13,140 nucleotides of DNA from Russula earlei (Eukaryota; Basidiomycota; Agaricomycetes; Russulales; Russulaceae): positions 1 to 13,140 of the forward strand of contig JAGFNK010001202.1 of NCBI GenBank assembly GCA_025769875.1, read 5' to 3'. Below are positions 1-8,176 of this stretch, in pieces (positions within the stretch are counted from its first letter, which is position 1; each line of letters begins with the position of its first letter). The position numbers and the translations under genes are program-made. The notes under the pieces were generated by a model. The model ran no database searches and was not told where the DNA came from. It saw only the letters and a list, made by a program, of their open reading frames with translations.

Positions 1-1380
1 ATAATCCACTTTGGGGTGCGCCTGCAGGTAGCGCAGCAGGCAATCTTCGGGAGTAGCCGATAATGTTACCCCATGTATGCCATGATCCATAAAATGGCAG
101 GCAATAAAACTGTTCATGCCAACGCTATACAGTTTGTGTTCGTTCAGCAAACCTTCCTTATTTTTTAGCACTACACCTATCACCTCTCCTGTTTTGCTTT
201 TGAGCAACGTATAAGTAATGCCGGAAACAAAGAGTACCGGTGTGTCGTTCTTCTTCATGGAAAGCAGTACCAGGTTGCGGATCTGTGCCGGTGTTAATGC
301 ATATTGTATGATTGAGTAATCGTAAGAATCTATTTCATAGATATCACCAACTGTTATGTTTCCTTTTGGGAAGTGGTCGTAGCTGACATTGCGGGCGTGA
401 TCAAAAGCAATATCCAGTTTCAGGCTGGCGGTAATAGCATCTGCCTTGAGCGAGCCCAGCTCTTCTTTATTAGCGAAACCATGAGGCGTTTTGGCTACTA
501 CCTTTTTGAAACGACTGTTGTTATTATAAAACGCAATTCTTTGCTGTACTTCCGGATCAACTGCCGTAAGCGTAGACAGGTCAATCATTTCGAAGGTCTT
601 CCTGATTACCTGGTGATCTTTGATCATTATGGTTGTTTTGCCTATAAACCGCAGCTTATCGCCGGCCTGGGTGATCAGTACGCCATTCACCATCATTCCA
701 TGTGGCAGTTCGGTGTGGGAGTGACCACCAACGATGACATCGAAAGCATTCATCTTTACAGCAAGCAAACTGTCGGCCTTATACCCTATGTGCGTAAGGC
801 CGATCAGTACCTGGCAACTGTCTTTCAGCAGTTGGTATTCCAGTGCCTTCTTAATGGGGTCTTTCACCGTGATATTGGGTATTAAACAGGGGTTGCTACT
901 GGAAGCGGTCAGGCCCAGTACACCTACTATGGTACCATCGTGCAGGTGCAACCAGGTATATGGACGGGTGGGATGAAAGGCAGATGCGGCAATAGTATCT
1001 ATATTGGCATCAACATACACCGAAGTTGATTGCTCAATACGGCGTTGTAAAACAGCCTCTCCATTCTCAAACTCATGATTACCCATACAGCTTACATCAT
1101 AAGGTACCCGGTTCATGAGATCGATAATGGGTGCGCCTTTCTCTGTGGCTTCATCTACCACCGGGTTACCATTGACCAGGTCGCCTGCATTGAACACATA
1201 TACATCAGGATGTGTTTTCTTAAGTTGCTTTACGTATGCAGCCATCTTGCCGAAATTATCTATGCGACCATGTACATCATTGGTCGAAAGAATGATCATT
1301 TCGGTAGTTTGTGCATTGGCTAAAGCAGCAGCCATAACAATCTTTGTTATGGCTGCTGTTGATATGAGTCGCATAGGCAT
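1..1380 (-). CDS. Secreted metallophosphatase / 5'-nucleotidase (UshA-like), 3' end outside window
   Basis: The reverse-strand frame is open from an ATG at 1380 to the window edge, giving 460 residues without a stop. A signal peptide is visible: basic start, hydrophobic core and an ANA-Q cleavage site near residue 23. The calcineurin-like metallophosphatase domain has the full metal-binding set: NDVHG (34-38), NAGD (64-67), MGNHEF (99-104), LTH (195-197) and GGHSH (218-222). The second half matches the 5'-nucleotidase C-terminal domain, including a GDIYEIDSYD stretch. In this family the enzyme removes phosphate from nucleotides or related phosphoesters outside the inner membrane. Family members are roughly 500-550 residues, so probably only a short C-terminus is missing. 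It begins 10 bases after the susD stop and is probably co-transcribed with susCD. An in-frame ATG at 1374 is an alternative start. The exact substrate cannot be read from the sequence; the family call is firm. Confidence 0.93.
   Translation of the reverse strand, partial: MPMRLISTAAITKIVMAAALANAQTTEMIILSTNDVHGRIDNFGKMAAYVKQLKKTHPDVYVFNAGDLVNGNPVVDEATEKGAPIIDLMNRVPYDVSCMGNHEFENGEAVLQRRIEQSTSVYVDANIDTIAASAFHPTRPYTWLHLHDGTIVGVLGLTASSSNPCLIPNITVKDPIKKALEYQLLKDSCQVLIGLTHIGYKADSLLAVKMNAFDVIVGGHSHTELPHGMMVNGVLITQAGDKLRFIGKTTIMIKDHQVIRKTFEMIDLSTLTAVDPEVQQRIAFYNNNSRFKKVVAKTPHGFANKEELGSLKADAITASLKLDIAFDHARNVSYDHFPKGNITVGDIYEIDSYDYSIIQYALTPAQIRNLVLLSMKKNDTPVLFVSGITYTLLKSKTGEVIGVVLKNKEGLLNEHKLYSVGMNSFIACHFMDHGIHGVTLSATPEDCLLRYLQAHPKVDY
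1326..1358 (-). promoter_or_regulatory. Perfect 15-bp inverted repeat inside the nucleotidase signal-peptide region
   Basis: The arm cagcagccataacaa (1326-1340) and its exact complement (1344-1358) flank a 3-base loop. In the mRNA it covers bases 23-55 of the coding sequence. No U-tract follows, so it does not look like a terminator. It could limit translation of the phosphatase relative to SusD, stabilise an mRNA end or mark a processing site. The structure is seen directly; the role is inference. Confidence 0.5.
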
Positions 1381-1390
1381 TTTCGTTTTA

Positions 1391-2914
1391 TTATTTATCC
1401 CACCAAACATGCGTGGAACAGATATCTGCACCCTGGCGTTTAATGGCATCCTGTGCATGCGGGTTAGCCGCTACTTCTGATGGTGGATAGGTTAACCGGT
1501 GTGGCAGTGTAGCTCCCTGGTTAGCGGGAAAAGTTAAGTCCAGCTGGTCATAGATCTTAGGGTAGCCACTACGACGCATATTGGCAAAACCTTCGTACCA
1601 GTTATAATGCGTTTCTATCCAATACTGGGTATTAATGATATTCAATGCATCTTCTGTACTAGCGGGCGCATAAGGATTCTGCGCCAGGTAACTATTAACC
1701 GCAGCAGTTGAAATAGCCAGCGAGGTATTGTAGATAGATAGCTCTGTCATAGCTGCGGCTACACCATTCTGGTAATAGGTTTTAGCATCTCCTGAAATGA
1801 TGCCTCTTACCACGCATTCAGCCAGCTGGTATTGTACCTGTGCATAGCTAAGGTGCATATAAGGTGCATCCAGGCGGCCAAAAGTTAAAATATTGGACGT
1901 AGAGAACGTATTGACAGTAGCAGTAACAGCAGTATCGGTTCCAAACATGATATACCCTTTCTGGTGTGCGCTTACCGTATCGCCAAAGGCGTATTTGGTA
2001 GCGTTACCAGGCAGCATACAATACACAGGCGTACGTGGATCATTATGGGTTACCAGGAAATCTACAAAAGGTTTGGTAAGCCTGTATTTGGTGGGATAGT
2101 TAATAAAGATCCATGGCTGGCCGTTGACAGTTGGATTGGAAGCACTGCCGGTGCTGGAAGCAGGCAGGTAGTTTACCACAAAATTATCCGCATTGCTGGC
2201 AGGCAAGCCACCGGCGATAGCAGCATTGATCCATTTTGCTGAATTAACAGGATCAGCCTTGTAGATGCGCAGGCCGAGGCGTAACATCATGCCATAGGCG
2301 AATTTCCGCCACTTTGTTACATCACCCTTGTATACAATATCAGAAGTAGTTGGCACAGGCTGGTTAACGTTTAAAGCTGTAGCAGCCTGCTGCAGCTCAT
2401 TAAACATATCCGCATAAATATCCTGTTGCGCATCAAAGGCGGGTTGGAATACCTGGTTGGTATATCCTTCAGCAGCCTGGAAATAAGGCATGTCGCCATA
2501 GGTATCGGTTAGCGTAGCGGCGAGATATACTTTGATGATACGGCCGATATTATAATAATTCACTTTGGTAGAATCACCTTTGGTGCGACTCATCAGGTCA
2601 ACTACATTTTTTAAAGGATTCTGGTAGATCCATTTCCAGTGAAGGCCTCCTGTTTCATCGCCCGGGGTAATACGGTTGATATAAGTTTTTTGCTGGGTTA
2701 CCTGGCCTACCAATGGCGCCACATAATCACCCTGCGTATAATAGGTATTATCGATCATGGTTAATTCAACATAGGGTAACTCAAAATCGATATTGGGTGT
2801 AGATACAAAATCCGCACTTTGGTTGATCTGTTGAAAGTTTTTGGTACAGGAAGCGCACAGGAGGAAGGCGGAAGCCATCATCCACAGGCCTGGTTTCTTT
2901 ATAATATTTTTCAT
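1391..2914 (-). CDS. SusD/RagB-like outer-membrane nutrient-binding lipoprotein
   Basis: This is a 507-residue protein starting with a lipoprotein signal: basic residues, a hydrophobic stretch and a LLCASC lipobox, with Cys23 the likely lipidated residue (Cys20 is a less likely option). The mature part has the look of the SusD-like_2 branch: an early NFQQINQSAD segment, helical TPR-like stretches such as the one around FAYGMMLRLGLRIYKADP, and a C-terminal MRRSGYPKIYDQ segment followed by a Pro-rich YPPSE motif near the end. SusD proteins cap the SusC barrel on the cell surface and help capture substrate. The start lies 27 bases after the susC stop and the stop lies 10 bases before the nucleotidase, so the three genes probably share an mRNA. 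SusD proteins of this branch are not restricted to glycans, so the ligand stays open. Confidence 0.93.
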   Translation of the reverse strand: MKNIIKKPGLWMMASAFLLCASCTKNFQQINQSADFVSTPNIDFELPYVELTMIDNTYYTQGDYVAPLVGQVTQQKTYINRITPGDETGGLHWKWIYQNPLKNVVDLMSRTKGDSTKVNYYNIGRIIKVYLAATLTDTYGDMPYFQAAEGYTNQVFQPAFDAQQDIYADMFNELQQAATALNVNQPVPTTSDIVYKGDVTKWRKFAYGMMLRLGLRIYKADPVNSAKWINAAIAGGLPASNADNFVVNYLPASSTGSASNPTVNGQPWIFINYPTKYRLTKPFVDFLVTHNDPRTPVYCMLPGNATKYAFGDTVSAHQKGYIMFGTDTAVTATVNTFSTSNILTFGRLDAPYMHLSYAQVQYQLAECVVRGIISGDAKTYYQNGVAAAMTELSIYNTSLAISTAAVNSYLAQNPYAPASTEDALNIINTQYWIETHYNWYEGFANMRRSGYPKIYDQLDLTFPANQGATLPHRLTYPPSEVAANPHAQDAIKRQGADICSTHVWWDK

Positions 2915-2941
2915 ATCAATGATGTGTTAATGTGGTTGATA

Positions 2942-5900
2942 TTAGAATGATAGTCTTAATGTAATACCATAATTGCGGGTGGGCGGATATTCCATACGTT
3001 CAATACCCTGTGCATTACCGCTCATTACATTGCTTTCGGGATCTACATTATGCAGGTTTTTATCCTTGTATAGAATAAACAGGTTACGCGCTACGAATGC
3101 CACTGATGCATTACTGATATGTAAACGTGTTAAGAATGGCGATGGCAGGTGGTAGGTTAATGCTACTTCTCTTAACTTGGCAAAGCTGGCATTGTACACG
3201 AACTGTTCTGTGATCTGTTTGATCTGTTTGTAGTAGTTACTGATATTGACAGCCGGAACCAATACGGTGTTGGTTGTACCGCTTTGATTATCCCCGGGGC
3301 CAACGATACCCGTTTCGCGACCAGGCAATGTTTCTTTGCTCTTACCATTATCGTAGGCAGTTGCATTGGTTTCAGAATAGATATCAGCACCGAATTTGCT
3401 ATCAACCAGGAAGTAGAAAGAGAAGTTCTTGTACAAGAAAGTATTGCCCAGGCCTACCAGTTTGTTGTAATCTCCATTACCTAAACGGGTTTGGGTAGAG
3501 TTGTATAAAGGCAGACCATTCACATCGTATTCTTTATTGCCTTTTGCATCCCGCAGATAAGTGTATCCGTAAATACCATCATAAGGTAATCCTTCTTCCA
3601 GCTGAATGGTACCATTACCGCTTTTTGAACTGGCAAGAACAATATTGGGGCCTTTGGCGCCTACGCCCAGCTGCACCACTTTACTGTTATTGTTAGAGAA
3701 GGTACCACTGATATTCCAGGTGAAACTTTTTGTTTTAACCGGGGTAGCATGTACTTCCAGTTCTATACCTTCATTTCTCATGCGGCCTATATTTAATATA
3801 GCAGTAGCGTAACCGGTACTGGCAGGTACAGAAGAGGTTACAATATCGTTTTTAATAGAACGCTTGTAGTAGTCAATATTAAAACCAAGTCTGTTGCCAA
3901 GAACATCCATCTCCAGGCCATATTCATAATCTGTAGACAACAGTGGTTTCAGGTTTTGATTAGGTATGTTGCTGGTGCCGATGTATTGTAATGTATTGGA
4001 ACCATAGGCTGCTGAAGTGAGTGAGTAGCTAAGCGCCAGCTGTCCCGGTCCCGCATCCCCGCTTACCTGGGCAGCAGAGGCACGCAGTTTACCGTATGAT
4101 AACCAATGAGGCATTTTAAACGCATCTGAGAATACAAAGCCCAAAGCTGCCGAAGGGTAAAACAGGCTGTTTTGTTGTAACGGCAGCGTGGAGAACCAAT
4201 CATCACGGCCGGTAAGCGTTAAATAAAGAAACCTGTTATACGCCATATCAACGCTTGCGAACAGTGAATTGGTCTTTTGGTTTACGAGGCTGGTGGAGGG
4301 CGTTTTGGTTACCAGGTTATTAAAGGTATACACACCGGGAACCGCGAAGGTGGTACCGGAATTGATCACATTACCGGTAGCACGCCAGTTGATATTGCCA
4401 CCTCCATAAGCACTGATGCTAAACCTGCCAATTAACGCAGGATTGATACCAACAATGCCTTCGTAGTTATTTTCTATATTATTCAAAGTACGCTGATCGA
4501 AGCTGCCACCCGGGGTGCTGGTAGAAGTGTTGCCGTTTGGTACATATTGTAAGCGTTGCACCCAGTAATTGTCGCGGGTCATTCGTGCTCTCGCATATAA
4601 CCATTTGGTAAACTGGTAGTGCAGGCTTATGGCACCGGTTAACGTGTTGCGTACATCTGTTTCCTTTTCTTTGTTTACAAAGTACCAGGGATTGGATATT
4701 CCATCGGCGAACTGTAATTCTGTTCCATCCGCTTTATACCCGGGCTTCAGGTTGTCTATATTAATGTTACCAGGCAGGTATAAAAGGGAATAAAAAATAT
4801 TAGAAGTATTACCCCCGGTATATGGACGGTTATTGGCTTTTTGATAGGTATAATCCAATATTACATCAACACCCAGCTGGCCAAACTTTGAATGCAGTTT
4901 GCTGTTCAACCCGGTACGGTTAAAACCGGAATTAGGAATGATATCGTTGTTGGTAAGATTGGAGAGCGATACCCGGTAATCAGTATTGTTGTTACTACCG
5001 GCCAATGCTACCGTATTTGTTAGTGTGCTACCGGTTTTAAAGAAACGTTCATAATTATCCGTTACAGGCGAAAACGGACGGGTAACGCCGTCAAACTGAA
5101 CAGCAGGTGAGCCATCCAGTTTATGCCCCCAACTGTCGGAGGTATATGCCTGTGCTGCGCTTGTTGGTAAAGAGGTAAGGCTGGCCGCGGAAGTTTGACC
5201 ATATACATATTGAAAATCGGTAGGGTTTACCAGTTTATCAATCATTTCAGAGGTACTGAAGTCTACCTGCTGTTTGCCTTTGGTGGTTTTACCGCTTTTG
5301 GTAGTGATGAGGATAACGCCATTAGAAGCCCGTGAACCATATAATGCAGCAGCGGCATTGCCTTTTAATACGCTGATGCTTTCAATATCATCCGGATTAA
5401 TGCCGGTGAGGCCATCACCATAATCATAGCCACCGGTGGCATCCGGGCCACCCAATGTTGCGGTATTGATAATAATGCCATCTACTACCCACAGTGGTTG
5501 GTTATTACCCGTAAGTGAGGAAGCACCACGGATCACAATACGTTTGGTACCGGCAACGCCATTACCAATATTGGAGACGTTGACACCCGGCACTTTACCT
5601 GCGAGTGCGTTAATGATGTTGGGGGTTTGCACCGTGTTTACAGATGAGCCATCCAGTTTGTTAACAGTATAGCCAAGGCTCCTGGAATCTTTTTTAATAT
5701 TCAACGCGGTAATCACCACCTCGTTCATGTTCTGTGCATTGGGGACCATTTTTATATTGATGCTGGTTTGACCGGCAACGGTTACAAACTGCGTTTCATA
5801 GCCAATATAATTGTATTCCAATATTGCATCCATGCCCGGTATTTTAATGGTATAATAGCCATCGTTATTACTAACGGTAGCCAGGTTGGTACCTTTTACA

Positions 5901-6334
5901 CGAATGGTTACATTGGGCATTGAGAGACCTTTTTCATCGGTAACCTGCCCTGTTACGCGTTGATCTACGTTTCCCTGTTCTTCTTTTTTCAGGATCAGTA
6001 CCTGGTCGTTAGCCACTTTATACTGCAAACCAAGCGGGTTAAGCAGTTTATATAATACCACTTTGAGCGGTTCATTACTGGCTTTGAGGTTCACTACCCT
6101 ATCCAGCTTAATAGCAGCAGTGTATAAGAAATCCACATGTGTTTGTTGGGTAATGATATTGATCACATCACTCAATGGCCTGGCGTTGATATCAACAGTG
6201 ACGGGCCTTTCAATAATGCTCTGCGACCGGCCTGTTGCCGGGTAAACCATCTGTACACACAGATGTAGTAAGAGGATCAGGAAAAATGAACTACGCATAA
6301 TGAAATAGTTATTCCATACCAGAAACTTTTTCAT
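2942..6334 (-). CDS. SusC/RagA-type TonB-dependent outer-membrane transporter with STN signalling domain
   Basis: This is a 1130-residue protein from the ATG at 6334. Order of parts: signal peptide (about 1-38), STN domain (about 45-116, ending QVLILKK), a carboxypeptidase-regulatory-like beta-sandwich (about 127-197, starting VTGQVTDEKG), a TonB-box-like NEVVITA (204-210), the plug domain (about 215-350, with IVIRGASSL, VVDGI and ALYGSRASNGVILITT), then the 22-strand-type barrel ending in a terminal Phe (ITLRLSF). The protein imports a substrate across the outer membrane using TonB energy. The STN domain is what lets such receptors contact a FecR-like protein, which fits the fecI/fecR-type pair just upstream. 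The frame stays open upstream to an ATG at 6391, but that would place 19 non-signal residues before an ordinary signal peptide, so 6334 is preferred. An internal ATG that would give a MRSSFF start is another option. Confidence 0.96.
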   Translation of the reverse strand: MKKFLVWNNYFIMRSSFFLILLLHLCVQMVYPATGRSQSIIERPVTVDINARPLSDVINIITQQTHVDFLYTAAIKLDRVVNLKASNEPLKVVLYKLLNPLGLQYKVANDQVLILKKEEQGNVDQRVTGQVTDEKGLSMPNVTIRVKGTNLATVSNNDGYYTIKIPGMDAILEYNYIGYETQFVTVAGQTSINIKMVPNAQNMNEVVITALNIKKDSRSLGYTVNKLDGSSVNTVQTPNIINALAGKVPGVNVSNIGNGVAGTKRIVIRGASSLTGNNQPLWVVDGIIINTATLGGPDATGGYDYGDGLTGINPDDIESISVLKGNAAAALYGSRASNGVILITTKSGKTTKGKQQVDFSTSEMIDKLVNPTDFQYVYGQTSAASLTSLPTSAAQAYTSDSWGHKLDGSPAVQFDGVTRPFSPVTDNYERFFKTGSTLTNTVALAGSNNNTDYRVSLSNLTNNDIIPNSGFNRTGLNSKLHSKFGQLGVDVILDYTYQKANNRPYTGGNTSNIFYSLLYLPGNINIDNLKPGYKADGTELQFADGISNPWYFVNKEKETDVRNTLTGAISLHYQFTKWLYARARMTRDNYWVQRLQYVPNGNTSTSTPGGSFDQRTLNNIENNYEGIVGINPALIGRFSISAYGGGNINWRATGNVINSGTTFAVPGVYTFNNLVTKTPSTSLVNQKTNSLFASVDMAYNRFLYLTLTGRDDWFSTLPLQQNSLFYPSAALGFVFSDAFKMPHWLSYGKLRASAAQVSGDAGPGQLALSYSLTSAAYGSNTLQYIGTSNIPNQNLKPLLSTDYEYGLEMDVLGNRLGFNIDYYKRSIKNDIVTSSVPASTGYATAILNIGRMRNEGIELEVHATPVKTKSFTWNISGTFSNNNSKVVQLGVGAKGPNIVLASSKSGNGTIQLEEGLPYDGIYGYTYLRDAKGNKEYDVNGLPLYNSTQTRLGNGDYNKLVGLGNTFLYKNFSFYFLVDSKFGADIYSETNATAYDNGKSKETLPGRETGIVGPGDNQSGTTNTVLVPAVNISNYYKQIKQITEQFVYNASFAKLREVALTYHLPSPFLTRLHISNASVAFVARNLFILYKDKNLHNVDPESNVMSGNAQGIERMEYPPTRNYGITLRLSF

Positions 6335-6422
6335 AATTTTGATGAAGGTTTTATTTAATAAATAAACTGTATAGCCATTCCCCAGCGCCACCAGCGATCA
6401 GGGTTAAAGGCTGTAAAAGATC
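6335..6422 (-). promoter_or_regulatory. Presumed promoter/leader region of the susCD-nucleotidase operon
   Basis: These 88 bases lie between the hairpin and the susC start. The last 30 or so bases before the ATG are very AT-rich and contain no purine-rich Shine-Dalgarno site, which is usual for Bacteroidota. No clear TAnnTTTG housekeeping element is visible. That fits a promoter read by the adjacent ECF sigma factor, whose recognition sequence I cannot identify. The call rests on position only. Confidence 0.35.
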
Positions 6423-6450
6423 AAGGTGATGTGTTAGCGCATATCACCTT
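6423..6450 (-). terminator. Hairpin between the anti-sigma gene and susC, possible terminator
   Basis: Arms 6423-6433 and 6440-6450 pair over 11 bp with one G-U pair around a 6-base loop. On the minus strand the stem is preceded by an A-run and followed by GATC then TTTT, so the U-tract is interrupted. On the plus strand T residues follow directly, but no plus-strand gene lies upstream. It most likely ends or attenuates the sigma/anti-sigma transcript before susC, which would then need its own promoter in the 88 bases that follow. Confidence 0.5.
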
Positions 6451-6488
6451 TTTTAATAAGAAGGTTGGCGTATTGATTGTTTTTTATT

Positions 6489-7514
6489 TCATAGCTGTTT
6501 GTTTTTTACGTTAATAGTTTGGGGGTTGCCGGTTGCCTGGTAAAGCATGATGGAGCCATCCTGTTTAATATAATACCGGGCTTTAATTAGTATACAGATC
6601 GTTTTAACAATATCAATGGGCTGTGTAGTAAGGCTAAAGTCGCCATAAATAGATTGCGTGGCCAATGCCTTATCAGCCAGTACAATATGACTCCTGAAAT
6701 TGACGTTTAATCTCCTGACTACTTCATCGAGCCTGGTATTTGAAAAACGCACCTTATCATCTTTCCAGGCAATATAATTTTCAGCATTAGCCACTTCGCC
6801 TTTTTTGGTTTGTCCGCTGGCAGTATCATATTCGGCTGTCTGGTTGGGAGTAAGTATATCGTTTACATTTTGCGTACCGCTTTTATTTGCCGTTAACCAG
6901 ATCTTTCCCGTGATGAGTTCAACAGCTATGCGAGAGGAAAACGGGTAGGCTTCAATGTTAAACGACGTACCCAGTACCCGGGTATCCAGGTGGCCGGTAT
7001 GTACGATAAATGGCTTTGCCTTGTTTGGAGTTACCTGGAAATAAGCCTCCCCGGTTAATGATACTTCCCGCAGGGTATCGTTAAACCGGTTAGAATAGCT
7101 TAGCCGGCTTTCCTGGTTTAATAATACAACAGAACCATCCGGCAGGTTAACAGTCATGTGCTTTCCTTTGGGAGAGGAGATATTGGTAAAGCGCTCCGGA
7201 TCCAGGTAATTATTAACGACATCTTTCTGGTGATATAACAGTACACCTACAGCGAAAACCAAGATCAACGATGCAGCAATACGAACAGGCATGCTTGTAA
7301 TAAGGCGACGCTTTGTGCGCTGTTTCTCATCTGCATCGATCTTATCAGAGATCCGTTCAAATGTGCCCGTCAAAAGTGTATCTTCTACAAAAGGATCTGC
7401 AGAGGGTTCATTACGGGATAAGAGGTATTCATCCAGCAACAATAGTTCTTCTTCCGTGCAAGCGCCCTGATTGTGTTTCTTCAATAAATGATGGTACTCT
7501 TGTTCGCTGATCAT
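6489..7514 (-). CDS. FecR-family anti-sigma factor
   Basis: This is a 341-residue protein with the standard Bacteroidota FecR layout. A cytoplasmic N-terminal region (1-75) rich in Glu and Leu would bind the sigma factor. A single membrane segment lies at about 76-94. The periplasmic FecR domain (about 108-205) contains SPKGKHMTVNLPDGS, LTGEAYFQV and LGTSFNIEAY. A C-terminal DUF4974-type domain (about 258-327) starts RFSNTRLDEVVRRLN. The protein would hold the sigma factor until the STN domain of the loaded SusC transporter contacts the periplasmic part. It lies 83 bases downstream of the sigma gene and 154 bases upstream of susC on the same strand, the usual order for such a trio. A short hairpin directly precedes its ATG. 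The family call is firm and the partnership is inferred from order. Confidence 0.95.
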   Translation of the reverse strand: MISEQEYHHLLKKHNQGACTEEELLLLDEYLLSRNEPSADPFVEDTLLTGTFERISDKIDADEKQRTKRRLITSMPVRIAASLILVFAVGVLLYHQKDVVNNYLDPERFTNISSPKGKHMTVNLPDGSVVLLNQESRLSYSNRFNDTLREVSLTGEAYFQVTPNKAKPFIVHTGHLDTRVLGTSFNIEAYPFSSRIAVELITGKIWLTANKSGTQNVNDILTPNQTAEYDTASGQTKKGEVANAENYIAWKDDKVRFSNTRLDEVVRRLNVNFRSHIVLADKALATQSIYGDFSLTTQPIDIVKTICILIKARYYIKQDGSIMLYQATGNPQTINVKNKQL

Positions 7515-7515
7515 T

Positions 7516-7548
7516 GGTTAAAGTATCGCTTCAATAGCGGCTTTTACC
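7516..7548 (-). promoter_or_regulatory. Imperfect hairpin directly before the anti-sigma start codon
   Basis: Outer arms 7516-7523 and 7541-7548 pair over 8 positions with one mismatch. An inner cgct/agcg stem (7527-7530 with 7536-7539) closes a TCAAT loop. In the mRNA the structure ends one base before the ATG, so it could slow translation of the anti-sigma factor relative to the sigma factor. Stability is moderate and chance is possible. Confidence 0.25.
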
Positions 7549-7597
7549 TTCATTACGGTCAACCCTACTCAAAGTACCAGGTGAGCAGCTATTATTT

Positions 7598-8176
7598 TTA
7601 GAAAAAATAAATCAATACGATAAGGAGCAAAAAGGAGCCGATAGACATACGCAAACGCTTTACCGCTGCCCCTAACTGGTTTTTTACCGTTTGGCGTGAA
7701 AGATTGAATTTGTCGGCTATTTCATCAATGGAATAATCCTCCATCTTGTTGAGATAAAAGATCTGTTTCATTTTACCAGGTAAAGAATCCATACCTGTTT
7801 GCAGACGATGACGGGTGTCATTATAATTGATCAGGTCGGCAGTGTGATTGTCTGCTTCCTGCCGGGCAGCAATGGTGTGGTATTTATTTTTCACCTGTTC
7901 ATGGCTATAATGATCAATCACCATATTACGCAGGCAAACAGTGAGGTATGCCTGCAGGTTTCCCTGAACAGATAAAGCATTCCTGCGGGTCCATAGCTTG
8001 AGGAAAAGCTCCTGGATCATGTCTGCAGCGGTTTCTTTACAATCCAGTCGTTTCAATGCAAAGCGAAATAAAAAATCAGCATACCGGAAGTAAATTGCCT
8101 CCAACGCCCCCCGGTCGCCAGCGCGGAGCTGTACCACCAGTTGTTCATCAGACTGTCCGTGTACTGTTGACTTCAT
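7598..8176 (-). CDS. ECF-type RNA polymerase sigma factor (FecI-like)
   Basis: This is a 192-residue sigma-70 family protein with only regions 2 and 4. Region 2 (about 24-92) has ALEAIYFRYADFLFRFA, the DMIQELFLKLW core helix and a LRNMVIDHYS end. Region 4 (about 128-178) has LPGKMKQIFYLNKMEDYS followed by a helix-turn-helix, EIADKFNLSRQTVKNQL. It would direct polymerase to the susC promoter when freed from the FecR-like protein encoded next. After region 4 comes a strongly hydrophobic tail (SFLLLIVLIYFF, 181-192), which could touch the membrane or the anti-sigma factor. The start is the ATG at 8176; no closer in-frame Met exists before region 2. It is probably transcribed with the anti-sigma gene. 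Confidence 0.96.
   Translation of the reverse strand: MKSTVHGQSDEQLVVQLRAGDRGALEAIYFRYADFLFRFALKRLDCKETAADMIQELFLKLWTRRNALSVQGNLQAYLTVCLRNMVIDHYSHEQVKNKYHTIAARQEADNHTADLINYNDTRHRLQTGMDSLPGKMKQIFYLNKMEDYSIDEIADKFNLSRQTVKNQLGAAVKRLRMSIGSFLLLIVLIYFF

Noticed and set aside
373..885. Plus-strand open frame of 170 codons
   Set aside because: It lies wholly opposite the nucleotidase frame, which has all family motifs; the translation has no recognisable domain. The neighbouring plus-strand frames at 734-976, 1075-1323 and 1115-1480 are the same kind of shadow.
6335..6391. N-terminal extension of SusC to an upstream ATG at 6391
   Set aside because: It would put 19 residues ahead of a normal signal peptide that starts MKKFL; the stretch is AT-rich leader DNA.
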